Positions 1 through 6,176 of a stretch of 14,517 bases of DNA are shown piece by piece. Both the position numbers and the translations under genes were made by a program. The first letter of the stretch is position 1, and the number at the start of each line of letters is the position of its first letter. Under the pieces are notes generated by a model. It ran no database searches and had not been told where the DNA came from. It worked only from the letters and a program-made list of their open reading frames with translations. Origin of the DNA: Bacillota bacterium. Its GTDB lineage: Bacteria; Bacillota; Clostridia; Lachnospirales; Lachnospiraceae. Where the stretch lies: the NCBI GenBank assembly GCA_023441965.1, contig JAEZNB010000069.1, forward strand, positions 1 through 14,517, given 5' to 3'.

Positions 1-3
1 CAT

Positions 4-117
4 GGGGACGGTGTGACATGGGGACGGAGATACTGTCACATAGAACACAATGTGACAGTATCTCCGTCCCCATGTCACGCGTCCCCTTGTCACGCACACC
101 CTTGTAACACCGTCCCC
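4..117. repeat. Nested inverted repeat, REP-like, with GGGGACGG motifs
   Basis: Positions 13-41 and 50-78 form a perfect 29-bp inverted repeat with an 8-nt spacer (42-49). An outer pair, 4-14 and 107-117, is also a perfect 11-bp inverted match (GGGGACGGTGT / ACACCGTCCCC). The motif GTGACA(A/T)GGGGACG occurs several times on the minus strand (67-78, 81-93, with a decayed copy at 101-117). The array begins directly after the stop codon of the amidase gene, so a transcript would fold into a very stable hairpin. No T-run follows, so it is not a classical intrinsic terminator. From memory, similar GGGGACGG palindromes recur in Firmicute intergenic regions and resemble REP elements mobilised by Y1-type (RAYT) transposases; that link is inference. 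The array may extend left of the window. Confidence 0.85.
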
Positions 118-1272
118 TTATCGAAAGAAGGCATCCAGTCCGTCTGCGATCCCCAGGACGATTTTATCTTGGTAGCTTTCTGTGGCAAGGAGCTTGTCCT
201 CTTCTGCATTGGACATATAGCCCATTTCTACGATTGTGACCGGTACGGTACACCAGTTGATTCCGCTCATGGTATCCGTCTCCCATACTCCCTTGTTCGT
301 TGCTCCGGTCTTCTCCAGCATATGCTTTAAGACCTCCTCGGATAAGCGCTTATTACTTTTATACAGCTCGGCATTATAAGGATTTGCTTTGGTCTGACAG
401 ATGGTCATCATACCCTTGATCTTGGAATTGTCGCTGCTGTTGGCATGGATTCTTAGGAAAGCATCTGCCTTCGCCTCATTTGCAATCGCTGCCCGTTCCG
501 AATTCGATAGGTTTACCTCATGGCTCTCCCGGACCATGATGACCCGGTATCCCCTTCGCAGTAATTCCTCCTTCAGCTTCATGGATACCGTCAGATTTAA
601 TTTATACTCTGCAAGCCCGGTACTGACTCCCTGTGTTCCGGAAGACACCTTGGCCTTTTTCGTTTTCGCTCCGGGTCCGATTGCCTCCAGCTCATAATTT
701 CCCTTGGACTGATGACCGGCATCTATGACAATCAGCTTTCCCTCTGCTTGGGCTGTCTCTGAGGGGGCTGCCGTAGGCCCTGTTCCGACTGCTGATCCTT
801 CATCCGCAGTCGCCTTAGTCTCCTCTGTCTGTGGAGCTTCCTCAGTCCCAGTCTTGGCACTGTCTTCTGACGGAAGTGTCCCATCCGACCCTGCCTTCCC
901 TTCGGACCCAAGGACGTCTCCTGATCCAAGAGCTTCCTCGGACCCAGCCTTAGCACTGTCTTCTGACGGAAGCGCCCCATCCGACCCAACATTTTCCTCA
1001 GGCTCAAGGCTTTCCCCTGTCGTGAGGCTTTGTCCGGCCTTGGGAGTATCCTCTGTACCAGTATCTGTGCTATCCGCAGCCTGACTGCTTCCCTCAGGGG
1101 TAGCTGTATCCTCTGACTTTATGGTTTCCATCTGCTTATTGTGATCGGCCTGATCCGAACCGTCCCTGACCCGCTGCAAAAGCGGTAGGGTTATATACAG
1201 TACGATAACGATGAGACCTAGGATTCCCAGGGTTGTTACATGGTTTTTGTATTTCCTAAGCAGTTCTCTCAT
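118..1272 (-). CDS. Membrane-anchored N-acetylmuramoyl-L-alanine amidase (Amidase_3)
   Basis: This is a zinc amidase that cleaves the bond between N-acetylmuramic acid and L-Ala of the peptidoglycan stem. The protein is 384 residues from the chosen start. One membrane helix lies at about residues 10-31, followed by an acidic Ser/Gly/Glu-rich linker (about 35-175) and the Amidase_3 domain (about 178-384). Expected metal ligands are visible: H187 (IDAGHQ), E222 (AEYKLN) and H276 (RIHANSS), with catalytic E349 (VEMGYMSN). The catalytic domain should therefore sit outside the membrane, held away by the linker. The frame also opens with an ATG at 1338, but the ATG at 1272 has an AAGGAGG SD 5 nt upstream, and a promoter at 1352-1380 would start transcription only about 7 nt before 1338. 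It is larger than CwlD-type spore amidases and no SPOR or CWB repeats are seen, so a specific role in division, sporulation or turnover cannot be assigned. Confidence 0.9.
   Translation of the reverse strand: MRELLRKYKNHVTTLGILGLIVIVLYITLPLLQRVRDGSDQADHNKQMETIKSEDTATPEGSSQAADSTDTGTEDTPKAGQSLTTGESLEPEENVGSDGALPSEDSAKAGSEEALGSGDVLGSEGKAGSDGTLPSEDSAKTGTEEAPQTEETKATADEGSAVGTGPTAAPSETAQAEGKLIVIDAGHQSKGNYELEAIGPGAKTKKAKVSSGTQGVSTGLAEYKLNLTVSMKLKEELLRRGYRVIMVRESHEVNLSNSERAAIANEAKADAFLRIHANSSDNSKIKGMMTICQTKANPYNAELYKSNKRLSEEVLKHMLEKTGATNKGVWETDTMSGINWCTVPVTIVEMGYMSNAEEDKLLATESYQDKIVLGIADGLDAFFR
834..987. repeat. 96-bp period direct repeat in the amidase linker
   Basis: Positions 834-891 and 930-987 are near-identical 58-bp direct repeats offset by exactly 96 bp (32 codons). 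They encode two copies of a GSDG.LPSEDSAK.G.EEA segment in the extracytoplasmic linker of the amidase. Shorter GSEG/GSGD units lie between them. The in-frame period suggests linker length can change by recombination or slippage without breaking the reading frame. Confidence 0.85.
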
Positions 1273-1351
1273 TCCATCCTCCTTAGCTGTGGTCTGTAGC
1301 GCAGACCAATCCTCCTCTGTCGGCGAGTAGTCAAACATCTTCAGTACATCA

Positions 1352-1380
1352 ATTCTAACATAGCACGCGGTCTATTCCAA
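1352..1380 (-). promoter_or_regulatory. SigA-type promoter of the amidase gene
   Basis: On the minus strand a -35 element TTGGAA (1375-1380) is followed by a 17-nt spacer and a -10 element TAGAAT (1352-1357). A TG one base upstream makes it an extended -10. The predicted transcription start near 1345 gives a leader of about 70 nt to the ATG at 1272. This is pattern recognition only. Confidence 0.6.
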
Positions 1381-1387
1381 GGAAGAT

Positions 1388-1417
1388 TCATATTTTTTAT
1401 CATTCTGCTCATATTAA
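1388..1417 (+). promoter_or_regulatory. Weak SigE-like promoter candidate upstream of the DUF421 gene
   Basis: TCATATT (1388-1394) fits the -35 region of mother-cell SigE promoters (KHATATT). After 15 nt, CATATTAA (1410-1417) keeps only the CATA part of the -10. No better SigA-type promoter was found between 1381 and 1491. It should be treated as a suggestion only. Confidence 0.25.
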
Positions 1418-1491
1418 CCTATAGAGTTTTATTTGCATCAGAATTAGAAATTATAAGGTTTACACTTCTTTGCTCTTAGGAGGATTTTATC

Positions 1492-2202
1492 ATGGATATC
1501 ATTAAAATCGTCTTTTCCACATTGGTTTCTCTCACCATGCTTTTTATCCTTACCAAGCTGATGGGAAACCGCCAGATGTCACAGCTAAGCATGTTTGACT
1601 ACATCAGTAGTATAGCCATCGGCTCGGTCGCAGGGGAAATGGCTGTTATGTCTACGGACAGTATCCTTGAGCCTCTGGTCTCCATGATTATATTTGCCTT
1701 AAGCTCCATCACGATATCACTTATCACCTGTAAGTCCATCATTCTCCGCAGATTCTTTGAGGGACAGGCCTTTCTCCTTTATCAGGATGGTCAGATTTAT
1801 GAGAAGAACCTGCTAAGGGCGAAAATGGATGTGGACGAGCTCCTGTCAGCCTGCAGGCTGAGTGGTTACTTTGATTTGGAGGAGGTGCAATCCGTATTTC
1901 TGGAGGTGAACGGCAAGATCAGTGTATTGCCCTTATCAAGGTACCGGCCCGCTACCCCCTCGGATTTTGACTTAAGCCCGATCAAGTCCGTTCCCCTCCC
2001 TAATGTGATCATCGATGGTAAGATCCTGCCGGAAAATCTCAAAAGTACAAGAAAGAGTAAGGCCTGGCTGATGAAGGAGCTGGAACGTAAGGAGGTCCCA
2101 GATATAAAGGAGGTGTTTCTTGCGACCTATGACCCCTCTAAGGATACCCTGAATGTCTATTTGAAATATCATAAGAAAATGCTTCGGGACATTTTTGAAT
2201 AA
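1492..2202 (+). CDS. DUF421 (YetF-like) membrane protein
   Basis: The protein has 236 residues. Three hydrophobic segments (about 5-22, 36-54, 62-84) lead into a cytoplasmic C-terminal part typical of the DUF421/YetF family. The diagnostic stretch after helix 1 is KLMGNRQMSQLSMFDYI, matching the family's G(K/N)RQ..QL..FD pattern, followed by IAIGSVAGEMA. The SD TAGGAGG sits 8 nt before the ATG. Biochemical function is unknown. In Bacilli several DUF421 paralogues are spore membrane proteins, and a DUF421/DUF1657 fusion is known to raise spore heat resistance. The neighbouring germinant-receptor operon and the SigE-like signals nearby make a sporulation role plausible here, but that is inference. 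The M23 peptidase gene follows 62 nt downstream on the same strand, with one terminator after both. Confidence 0.92.
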   Translation: MDIIKIVFSTLVSLTMLFILTKLMGNRQMSQLSMFDYISSIAIGSVAGEMAVMSTDSILEPLVSMIIFALSSITISLITCKSIILRRFFEGQAFLLYQDGQIYEKNLLRAKMDVDELLSACRLSGYFDLEEVQSVFLEVNGKISVLPLSRYRPATPSDFDLSPIKSVPLPNVIIDGKILPENLKSTRKSKAWLMKELERKEVPDIKEVFLATYDPSKDTLNVYLKYHKKMLRDIFE

Positions 2203-2205
2203 TGG

Positions 2206-2234
2206 TTATACTTGCTATGAAAAAAACATAAAAT
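2206..2234 (+). promoter_or_regulatory. SigE-like promoter upstream of the M23 peptidase
   Basis: TTATACT (2206-2212) matches six of seven positions of the SigE -35 pattern KHATATT. It is separated by 14 nt from CATAAAAT (2227-2234), which fully fits CATAHAHT. CATAAAATA (2227-2235) would also fit a SigK -10, with AC at 2210-2211. The predicted start is near 2241, leaving a short leader with an AAGGAA SD 8 nt before the ATG at 2265. It suggests mother-cell expression during sporulation. Confidence 0.45.
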
Positions 2235-2264
2235 ATTACAAGTTTTCATGCAAGGAAGTAACAC

Positions 2265-3371
2265 ATGTTTTCTGGATCGAAAACCAAGCACATCATTTTA
2301 TGTGAGCTGATTCTTTTATTCCTCATATCCTCCCTTCTGATCAAACAGGATTTTGACAGAAAAGCCGCTGTTCTTACCTCTATGTATGACTCTGAGAAAA
2401 AGTTCATCAAATGGGTCAGCTTTGATGTGCGTTCGAAAGCTCTGGAACGGGCCTACCGATATGATGTGGAGACCTACCAGCAGGAGATTCATTTGAACTG
2501 GATTGAGCTGCTGGCCTATCTTGGAGTGAAATACGGCGGTGATTTTTCCCATTACAAGGAAAAGCATATGACAGAGCTGGCCAATAAGCTGCTGAATCGG
2601 GAGGAAACCATTGAGTCCCTCACAAAGAATATGAAAACCTATGACTACTATTTCCAGGCCTATTCTGCTGTTTTAGGCGGAATGGTCGGTGAATATAAGA
2701 TAGAGGTTCCGGATGAAGCCAGTCCCGGAGGCAAGAGGTGGGAGAAGAAATACGGTCTGAAGGCCTTCCTGCCCATCGCCAAATATTATCCCTTCAGCCA
2801 TTTTGATGACTTCGGAGTGTCCAGAAGCTATGGCTTTAAAAGGAAGCACCTGGGTCATGATATGATGGGCCAGGTAGGGACTCCTGTGATTGCTGTGGAA
2901 TCCGGCTATGTGGAGGCCCTGGGCTGGAACCAGTACGGTGGTTGGCGAATCGGGATCAGAAGCTTTGATAAAAAGAGATATTATTACTACGCTCACTTAA
3001 GAAAGAATTTTCCTTTTCAGAAGGCCCTGCAGGTGGGCAGCATCGTTCAGGCAGGGGATGTCATCGGTTATCTCGGCAGGACCGGCTACAGCTCCTCCGA
3101 AAATTCCAACAACATTCAGACGCCTCACCTGCACTTCGGCATGCAGCTGATCTTTGATGAATCCCAGAAGGAAAGTATAAATGAGATCTGGATCGACTGC
3201 TACAGCCTTATCCTCTTTCTGCAGCGCAACCGCAGTGCCACTCAGAAGGATCCTGGGACCAAGGAATATCACAGAGTATATCAGTTCGTGGACCCGATTG
3301 CGGAGCATTATATCAATCGCAGCATCTATAAGTACGACGATGATGAGTTCAAGATACATATTTATGAATAA
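2265..3371 (+). CDS. Membrane-anchored M23 (LytM-type) metallopeptidase
   Basis: A predicted zinc endopeptidase acting on peptidoglycan cross-links outside the membrane. The protein has 368 residues. One N-terminal membrane helix (about 9-26) is followed by a charged helical region of about 130 residues without a recognised domain, then the M23 domain (about 165-300). Active-site residues are present: H195-x-G-x-D199 (HLGHD), H244 (YYYAHLR) and the H288-L-H290 motif, so the enzyme looks catalytically intact, unlike degenerate SpoIIQ-type members. About 75 residues follow the domain. It lies 62 nt after the DUF421 gene on the same strand and is preceded by a SigE-like promoter, so it may be made in the mother cell during engulfment or cortex formation. 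The sporulation role is inference; the peptidase family is clear from motifs. Confidence 0.92.
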   Translation: MFSGSKTKHIILCELILLFLISSLLIKQDFDRKAAVLTSMYDSEKKFIKWVSFDVRSKALERAYRYDVETYQQEIHLNWIELLAYLGVKYGGDFSHYKEKHMTELANKLLNREETIESLTKNMKTYDYYFQAYSAVLGGMVGEYKIEVPDEASPGGKRWEKKYGLKAFLPIAKYYPFSHFDDFGVSRSYGFKRKHLGHDMMGQVGTPVIAVESGYVEALGWNQYGGWRIGIRSFDKKRYYYYAHLRKNFPFQKALQVGSIVQAGDVIGYLGRTGYSSSENSNNIQTPHLHFGMQLIFDESQKESINEIWIDCYSLILFLQRNRSATQKDPGTKEYHRVYQFVDPIAEHYINRSIYKYDDDEFKIHIYE

Positions 3372-3395
3372 CAACTGCTCACTTATCAAACCTCA

Positions 3396-3465
3396 AGGGC
3401 AATTTCACAATCCGGTAGGATGCCTTCTACATCCTTATGGAATTGTTTAACTGCCCTATTTTTTT
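3396..3465 (+). terminator. Intrinsic terminator after the DUF421-M23 gene pair
   Basis: AGGGCA (3396-3401) pairs with TGCCCT (3452-3457). Between them is a second long imperfect stem, with AGGATG/CATCCT at its tip and ACAAT/ATTGT at its base. A run of seven T follows at 3459-3465. It lies about 25 nt after the peptidase stop codon, as expected for the end of that transcript. Confidence 0.8.
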
Positions 3466-3474
3466 GATCTAAAT

Positions 3475-3562
3475 CCGCTTCAATGCTACTATATACTCAT
3501 TGACCGCTTCAATACTGTTGTTTGATACTCACAGACCGCTTTAATACTGTTGCTTGATGCTC
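3475..3562. repeat. Three decayed tandem copies at the 3' end of gerB
   Basis: Units at 3475-3503, 3504-3535 and 3536-3562 each begin CCGCTT(C/T)AAT and continue with ACTGTTG(T/C)TTGAT(A/G)CTC or a decayed version. The third unit contains the last codons and stop of gerB (minus strand, ending IKQQY-stop). The two units beyond the stop look like duplicated and decayed copies of the gene's own 3' terminus. The function, if any, is unknown. Confidence 0.7.
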
Positions 3563-4644
3563 TTCCTCTTCAACAGACATAGGAAGCCAAGCAGGAAGGG
3601 AACGGCATATTGGAAGATCAGATTTAAGTTCACCAGGACATAACGGTAGAGAAAGTCAAATTCAAACTGCGTACTGCTGACCAGGTAGGTCAGGAAATAT
3701 ACGGTCATAGCCAAGGGCACGAAGAGGTAGCCTCCCCTGCTCTTTAGTCCGAAGAACCACTCGATACAGCGTCCCAGCAGGGTTGCCAGAACACAGATGG
3801 AGATAAAATCGGACAGGATACAGATCAGAGTCACCAGCACTTCAAAGCGCTCAAAGACATGGAAGAAGGAGATGCTCTTGACCGAAATATAAAAGGGAAA
3901 GGGTGCATTGGCGGTATAGGCCGCACCGGTGATCCCAAAGGTGAATAGGGTCACGGCGAAGGCCAGAATCACAAAGCTTAAGGCCGCATACCAGAGCTTT
4001 CTCTTTTGCTGCTTGGTAACACAGATACCCAATTTATCCGCAAAGAACAAGGAAATAATGATATAGCCTCCTACCGAGATTACATTGACGGAGGCAAATA
4101 TCGTCTCCGGCAGGCGGAAGGTGGATACCGGCAGCAGATAATCGGTACGAAGTCTGGATAGAGCACAGATAATCAGGATGGCAAAAAAGAGAAGGACCGG
4201 TCCCAGGGTGAACTCAGCAAAACGAAAGATGGTCTTCATTCCTCGAAGCAAGGCATAATAAACCAGAACGATCATGACGACCATCAAAAAATCCGATCGG
4301 GTCTTTGGCATCAGCGTAAACTGCAAGGTAAGGGAATAGATATTCACCTTGGAAACCAACATCAAGAGAAACCATAGCAGATAGAAAAGGATCAGGATCT
4401 TTGACAGGAATTTGCCGATCAGCTGAACCATAATCTCATAAAGATTAAGTCCGGGAAAGGCCTTGATCAGCAGCAATATCATTCCGGTCAGCGGAAGTAT
4501 AGCCAGTATAGACCAAAGGGGACTTAAATAGCCGCTTCTGCCCCCTTCCTTGGCCAAAGCTGCGGGTATCTGCCTCAGTATGGGGGAGATCGTAAGAAAC
4601 AGAAACATATATGCGATTTGTCGGAGTGATACCTCCTTATTCAT
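3541..4644 (-). CDS. Spore germinant-receptor B subunit, GerAB/GerKB-type permease
   Basis: The protein has 367 residues and is almost entirely membrane helices (about ten). It matches the endospore germination permease family (Spore_permease, within the APC transporter superfamily), which forms the B subunit of germinant receptors in the spore inner membrane and is thought to bind the germinant. Family features include the N-terminal EVSLRQIAYMFLFLTISPILRQIPA-type opening, a G-rich turn before helix 2, and the conserved central helices. Length is normal for the family. It is the last gene of the operon, 32 nt after the small membrane-protein gene. The ATG has no good upstream SD, while an AAGGAGG sits just inside the gene at codons 3-5, so initiation may depend on coupling. 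No germinant can be predicted. Confidence 0.93.
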   Translation of the reverse strand: MNKEVSLRQIAYMFLFLTISPILRQIPAALAKEGGRSGYLSPLWSILAILPLTGMILLLIKAFPGLNLYEIMVQLIGKFLSKILILFYLLWFLLMLVSKVNIYSLTLQFTLMPKTRSDFLMVVMIVLVYYALLRGMKTIFRFAEFTLGPVLLFFAILIICALSRLRTDYLLPVSTFRLPETIFASVNVISVGGYIIISLFFADKLGICVTKQQKRKLWYAALSFVILAFAVTLFTFGITGAAYTANAPFPFYISVKSISFFHVFERFEVLVTLICILSDFISICVLATLLGRCIEWFFGLKSRGGYLFVPLAMTVYFLTYLVSSTQFEFDFLYRYVLVNLNLIFQYAVPFLLGFLCLLKRKSIKQQY

Positions 4645-4676
4645 TTATACTACCATGCCTTTCTATCATAATAATC

Positions 4677-4865
4677 CTATTTCAGTATCTCCTCCAGCCT
4701 TAAGGCCAGGCTGGGTAAATAGGGGCTGATATTGTGGACGATTCCCAGAATAAGTCCTGTTATGGAAAATAACAGGAATAAAAGAAAATTTCTTAGCTCT
4801 TGAAAAAGCTTCTTTCTCTGTGAGATAAAAGCTGCGATCAAGAAAAGTATATAGACATATAACAT
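4677..4865 (-). CDS. Small two-helix membrane protein of the ger operon, probable D-subunit
   Basis: The protein has 62 residues. Hydrophobic segments lie at about 2-15 and 27-46, joined by a basic loop (QRKK) and followed by a short amphipathic tail. The start has a good SD (GGGAGG, 9 nt before the ATG). It lies between gerC and gerB, on their strand. In Bacilli, small two-helix D-subunit proteins are encoded in or beside some germinant-receptor operons and modulate their activity. This gene matches that pattern by size, topology and position, but I cannot show sequence homology, so the assignment is inference. It could instead be an unrelated small membrane protein. Confidence 0.7.
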   Translation of the reverse strand: MLYVYILFLIAAFISQRKKLFQELRNFLLFLLFSITGLILGIVHNISPYLPSLALRLEEILK

Positions 4866-4910
4866 GGATTTCTTCCTCCCATCATCCTTCTCCTGTCCCT
4901 CATCCCTTGT

Positions 4911-5050
4911 TAGTACGGACAGGTTATCAACTGTGACATATCAGACAGTCCTTCCTCTATTAACGGATAGGGCTTCTTCTTACCTATCAGACAAAGCTTC
5001 GCCTATGGTATATCGGACAGAGCCTTCACATATAACCTTTCTGACAGAGC
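4911..5050. repeat. Six degenerate short repeats between gerC and the small membrane gene
   Basis: The motif TATC(A/G)GACAGAGC, or a decayed form, occurs six times. GACAG or its variants begin at 4918, 4944, 4966, 4990, 5016 and 5043, giving spacings of 22-27 nt. The best copies are 4939-4951, 4985-4997, 5011-5024 and 5036-5050. The array starts immediately beyond the gerC stop codon and fills most of a 186-nt gap inside the operon. Sequence between copies is poorly conserved and the units are too short and variable for CRISPR. Confidence 0.65.
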
Positions 5051-5051
5051 A

Positions 5052-6176
5052 TCAGTCTTTATCGCCCAGGAGAAAGGACTTCGATATCTTTGAATTGACT
5101 GAATACTCATATTCAATCTCAGAGATTGTATCCTTCCATCCCTTGGCCAGCTCCTTCCATTTCCCCACATGTTGGTTCTCCACCAGGCGGGCTATCTGCA
5201 GGATATCCAGACCGCTGTTTACGGAATAGTCTACCGCTTTCTTGATTATATTTCTGATATATTTATTCTGTTGCCGGGTCAGCTCCTGCAATGCAGCTCT
5301 GGTGAAGATTTTTTTACTGCTTATGACTTCTTTGACCATGGTCTCAAAATCCACCTGGATGGATACCTTCACCTCATCTCCCTTTAGCTCGGATTTCAGC
5401 TTCGTATTGCTATAGGATAAGGCCAGGCCCACCTCCTGATTCAGATAGATCGGATATACACGGATGATATCCTTGACAAAATTCACTCCGGAGGAGGTCT
5501 CCAAATCCAGATAATCCTTCAGCTTCAGCTGATCAAAGACAGAGTAGCCCTTGATCAGGAAGCTTTTCTCCTGAGATACCAGATAGGGAATCAACAAACT
5601 GGAATAATTCTGGTCCATATCATTGAGGATATTGACCAGGGTATTGTCATTTCGGGTGACCAGCTCCAGCTGCTTCTGCTCCACTGCCTGCAGATCCTCA
5701 TGGACCGTCTGTTGATTCTCAAGCCCCTGCTTTAAGAAGTCCAAGGCACTGGAATTCTGTACGACATAGACCAGAGCCTCCATCTTTATGGTTTCGTCTC
5801 TGGACAGAAAGTCCAGGCAGTCTTTGATTCCATGCATGGCCGCTGCATCCCCAATCAGAAAATATCCGGTATTGGCGACAGATATGCTCTTCTTATTCTT
5901 CAGCCGGATGTCTTCCATGGCCTGATAGGGAGTCTTCCCCTTCCCTTCGGTGATTTCCTCTTCACCGCCTCCGCCTCCTCCTTCTTCCGGATCTGCGCCG
6001 CCTTCCGAGCTGTAAAGGGCACTGATGCTATACTCATCGTTCTTATAATCAATCCCCATAACATGAATGAAATTAATCTCGTCTATTTCCCTTCGGTTCA
6101 TATCATGAGAACAGCCGACGAAGGTGCCTGCCATGAACAGAAGCAATGATAATACGCTTGTCCTCTTAAGCATCAT
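5052..6176 (-). CDS. Spore germinant-receptor C subunit, Ger(x)C lipoprotein
   Basis: The protein has 374 residues and is the outer-leaflet lipoprotein subunit of a germinant receptor. An N-terminal signal of about 21 residues ends at a lipobox-like TFVGC with C22 as the lipidated cysteine. The residue at -3 is Phe, which is unusual. The mature start (NRREIDEINFIHVMGIDY) and the GKGKTPYQAMEDI segment are typical of the GerAC family, as is the length. A Gly/Glu-rich insertion (EEGGGGGGEEE, about residues 63-73) precedes that segment. The start codon overlaps the gerA stop by 4 nt (ATGA) and has an AAGGAG SD 8 nt upstream within gerA, indicating translational coupling. The A-C-D-B order differs from the common A-B-C. 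Confidence 0.93.
   Translation of the reverse strand: MMLKRTSVLSLLLFMAGTFVGCSHDMNRREIDEINFIHVMGIDYKNDEYSISALYSSEGGADPEEGGGGGGEEEITEGKGKTPYQAMEDIRLKNKKSISVANTGYFLIGDAAAMHGIKDCLDFLSRDETIKMEALVYVVQNSSALDFLKQGLENQQTVHEDLQAVEQKQLELVTRNDNTLVNILNDMDQNYSSLLIPYLVSQEKSFLIKGYSVFDQLKLKDYLDLETSSGVNFVKDIIRVYPIYLNQEVGLALSYSNTKLKSELKGDEVKVSIQVDFETMVKEVISSKKIFTRAALQELTRQQNKYIRNIIKKAVDYSVNSGLDILQIARLVENQHVGKWKELAKGWKDTISEIEYEYSVNSKISKSFLLGDKD

Noticed and set aside
725..1084. 119-codon plus-strand frame
   Set aside because: It is the antisense shadow of the low-complexity amidase linker.
4911..5050. Possible CRISPR array
   Set aside because: The repeats are short (about 13 nt), degenerate and unevenly spaced, and no cas gene is near.
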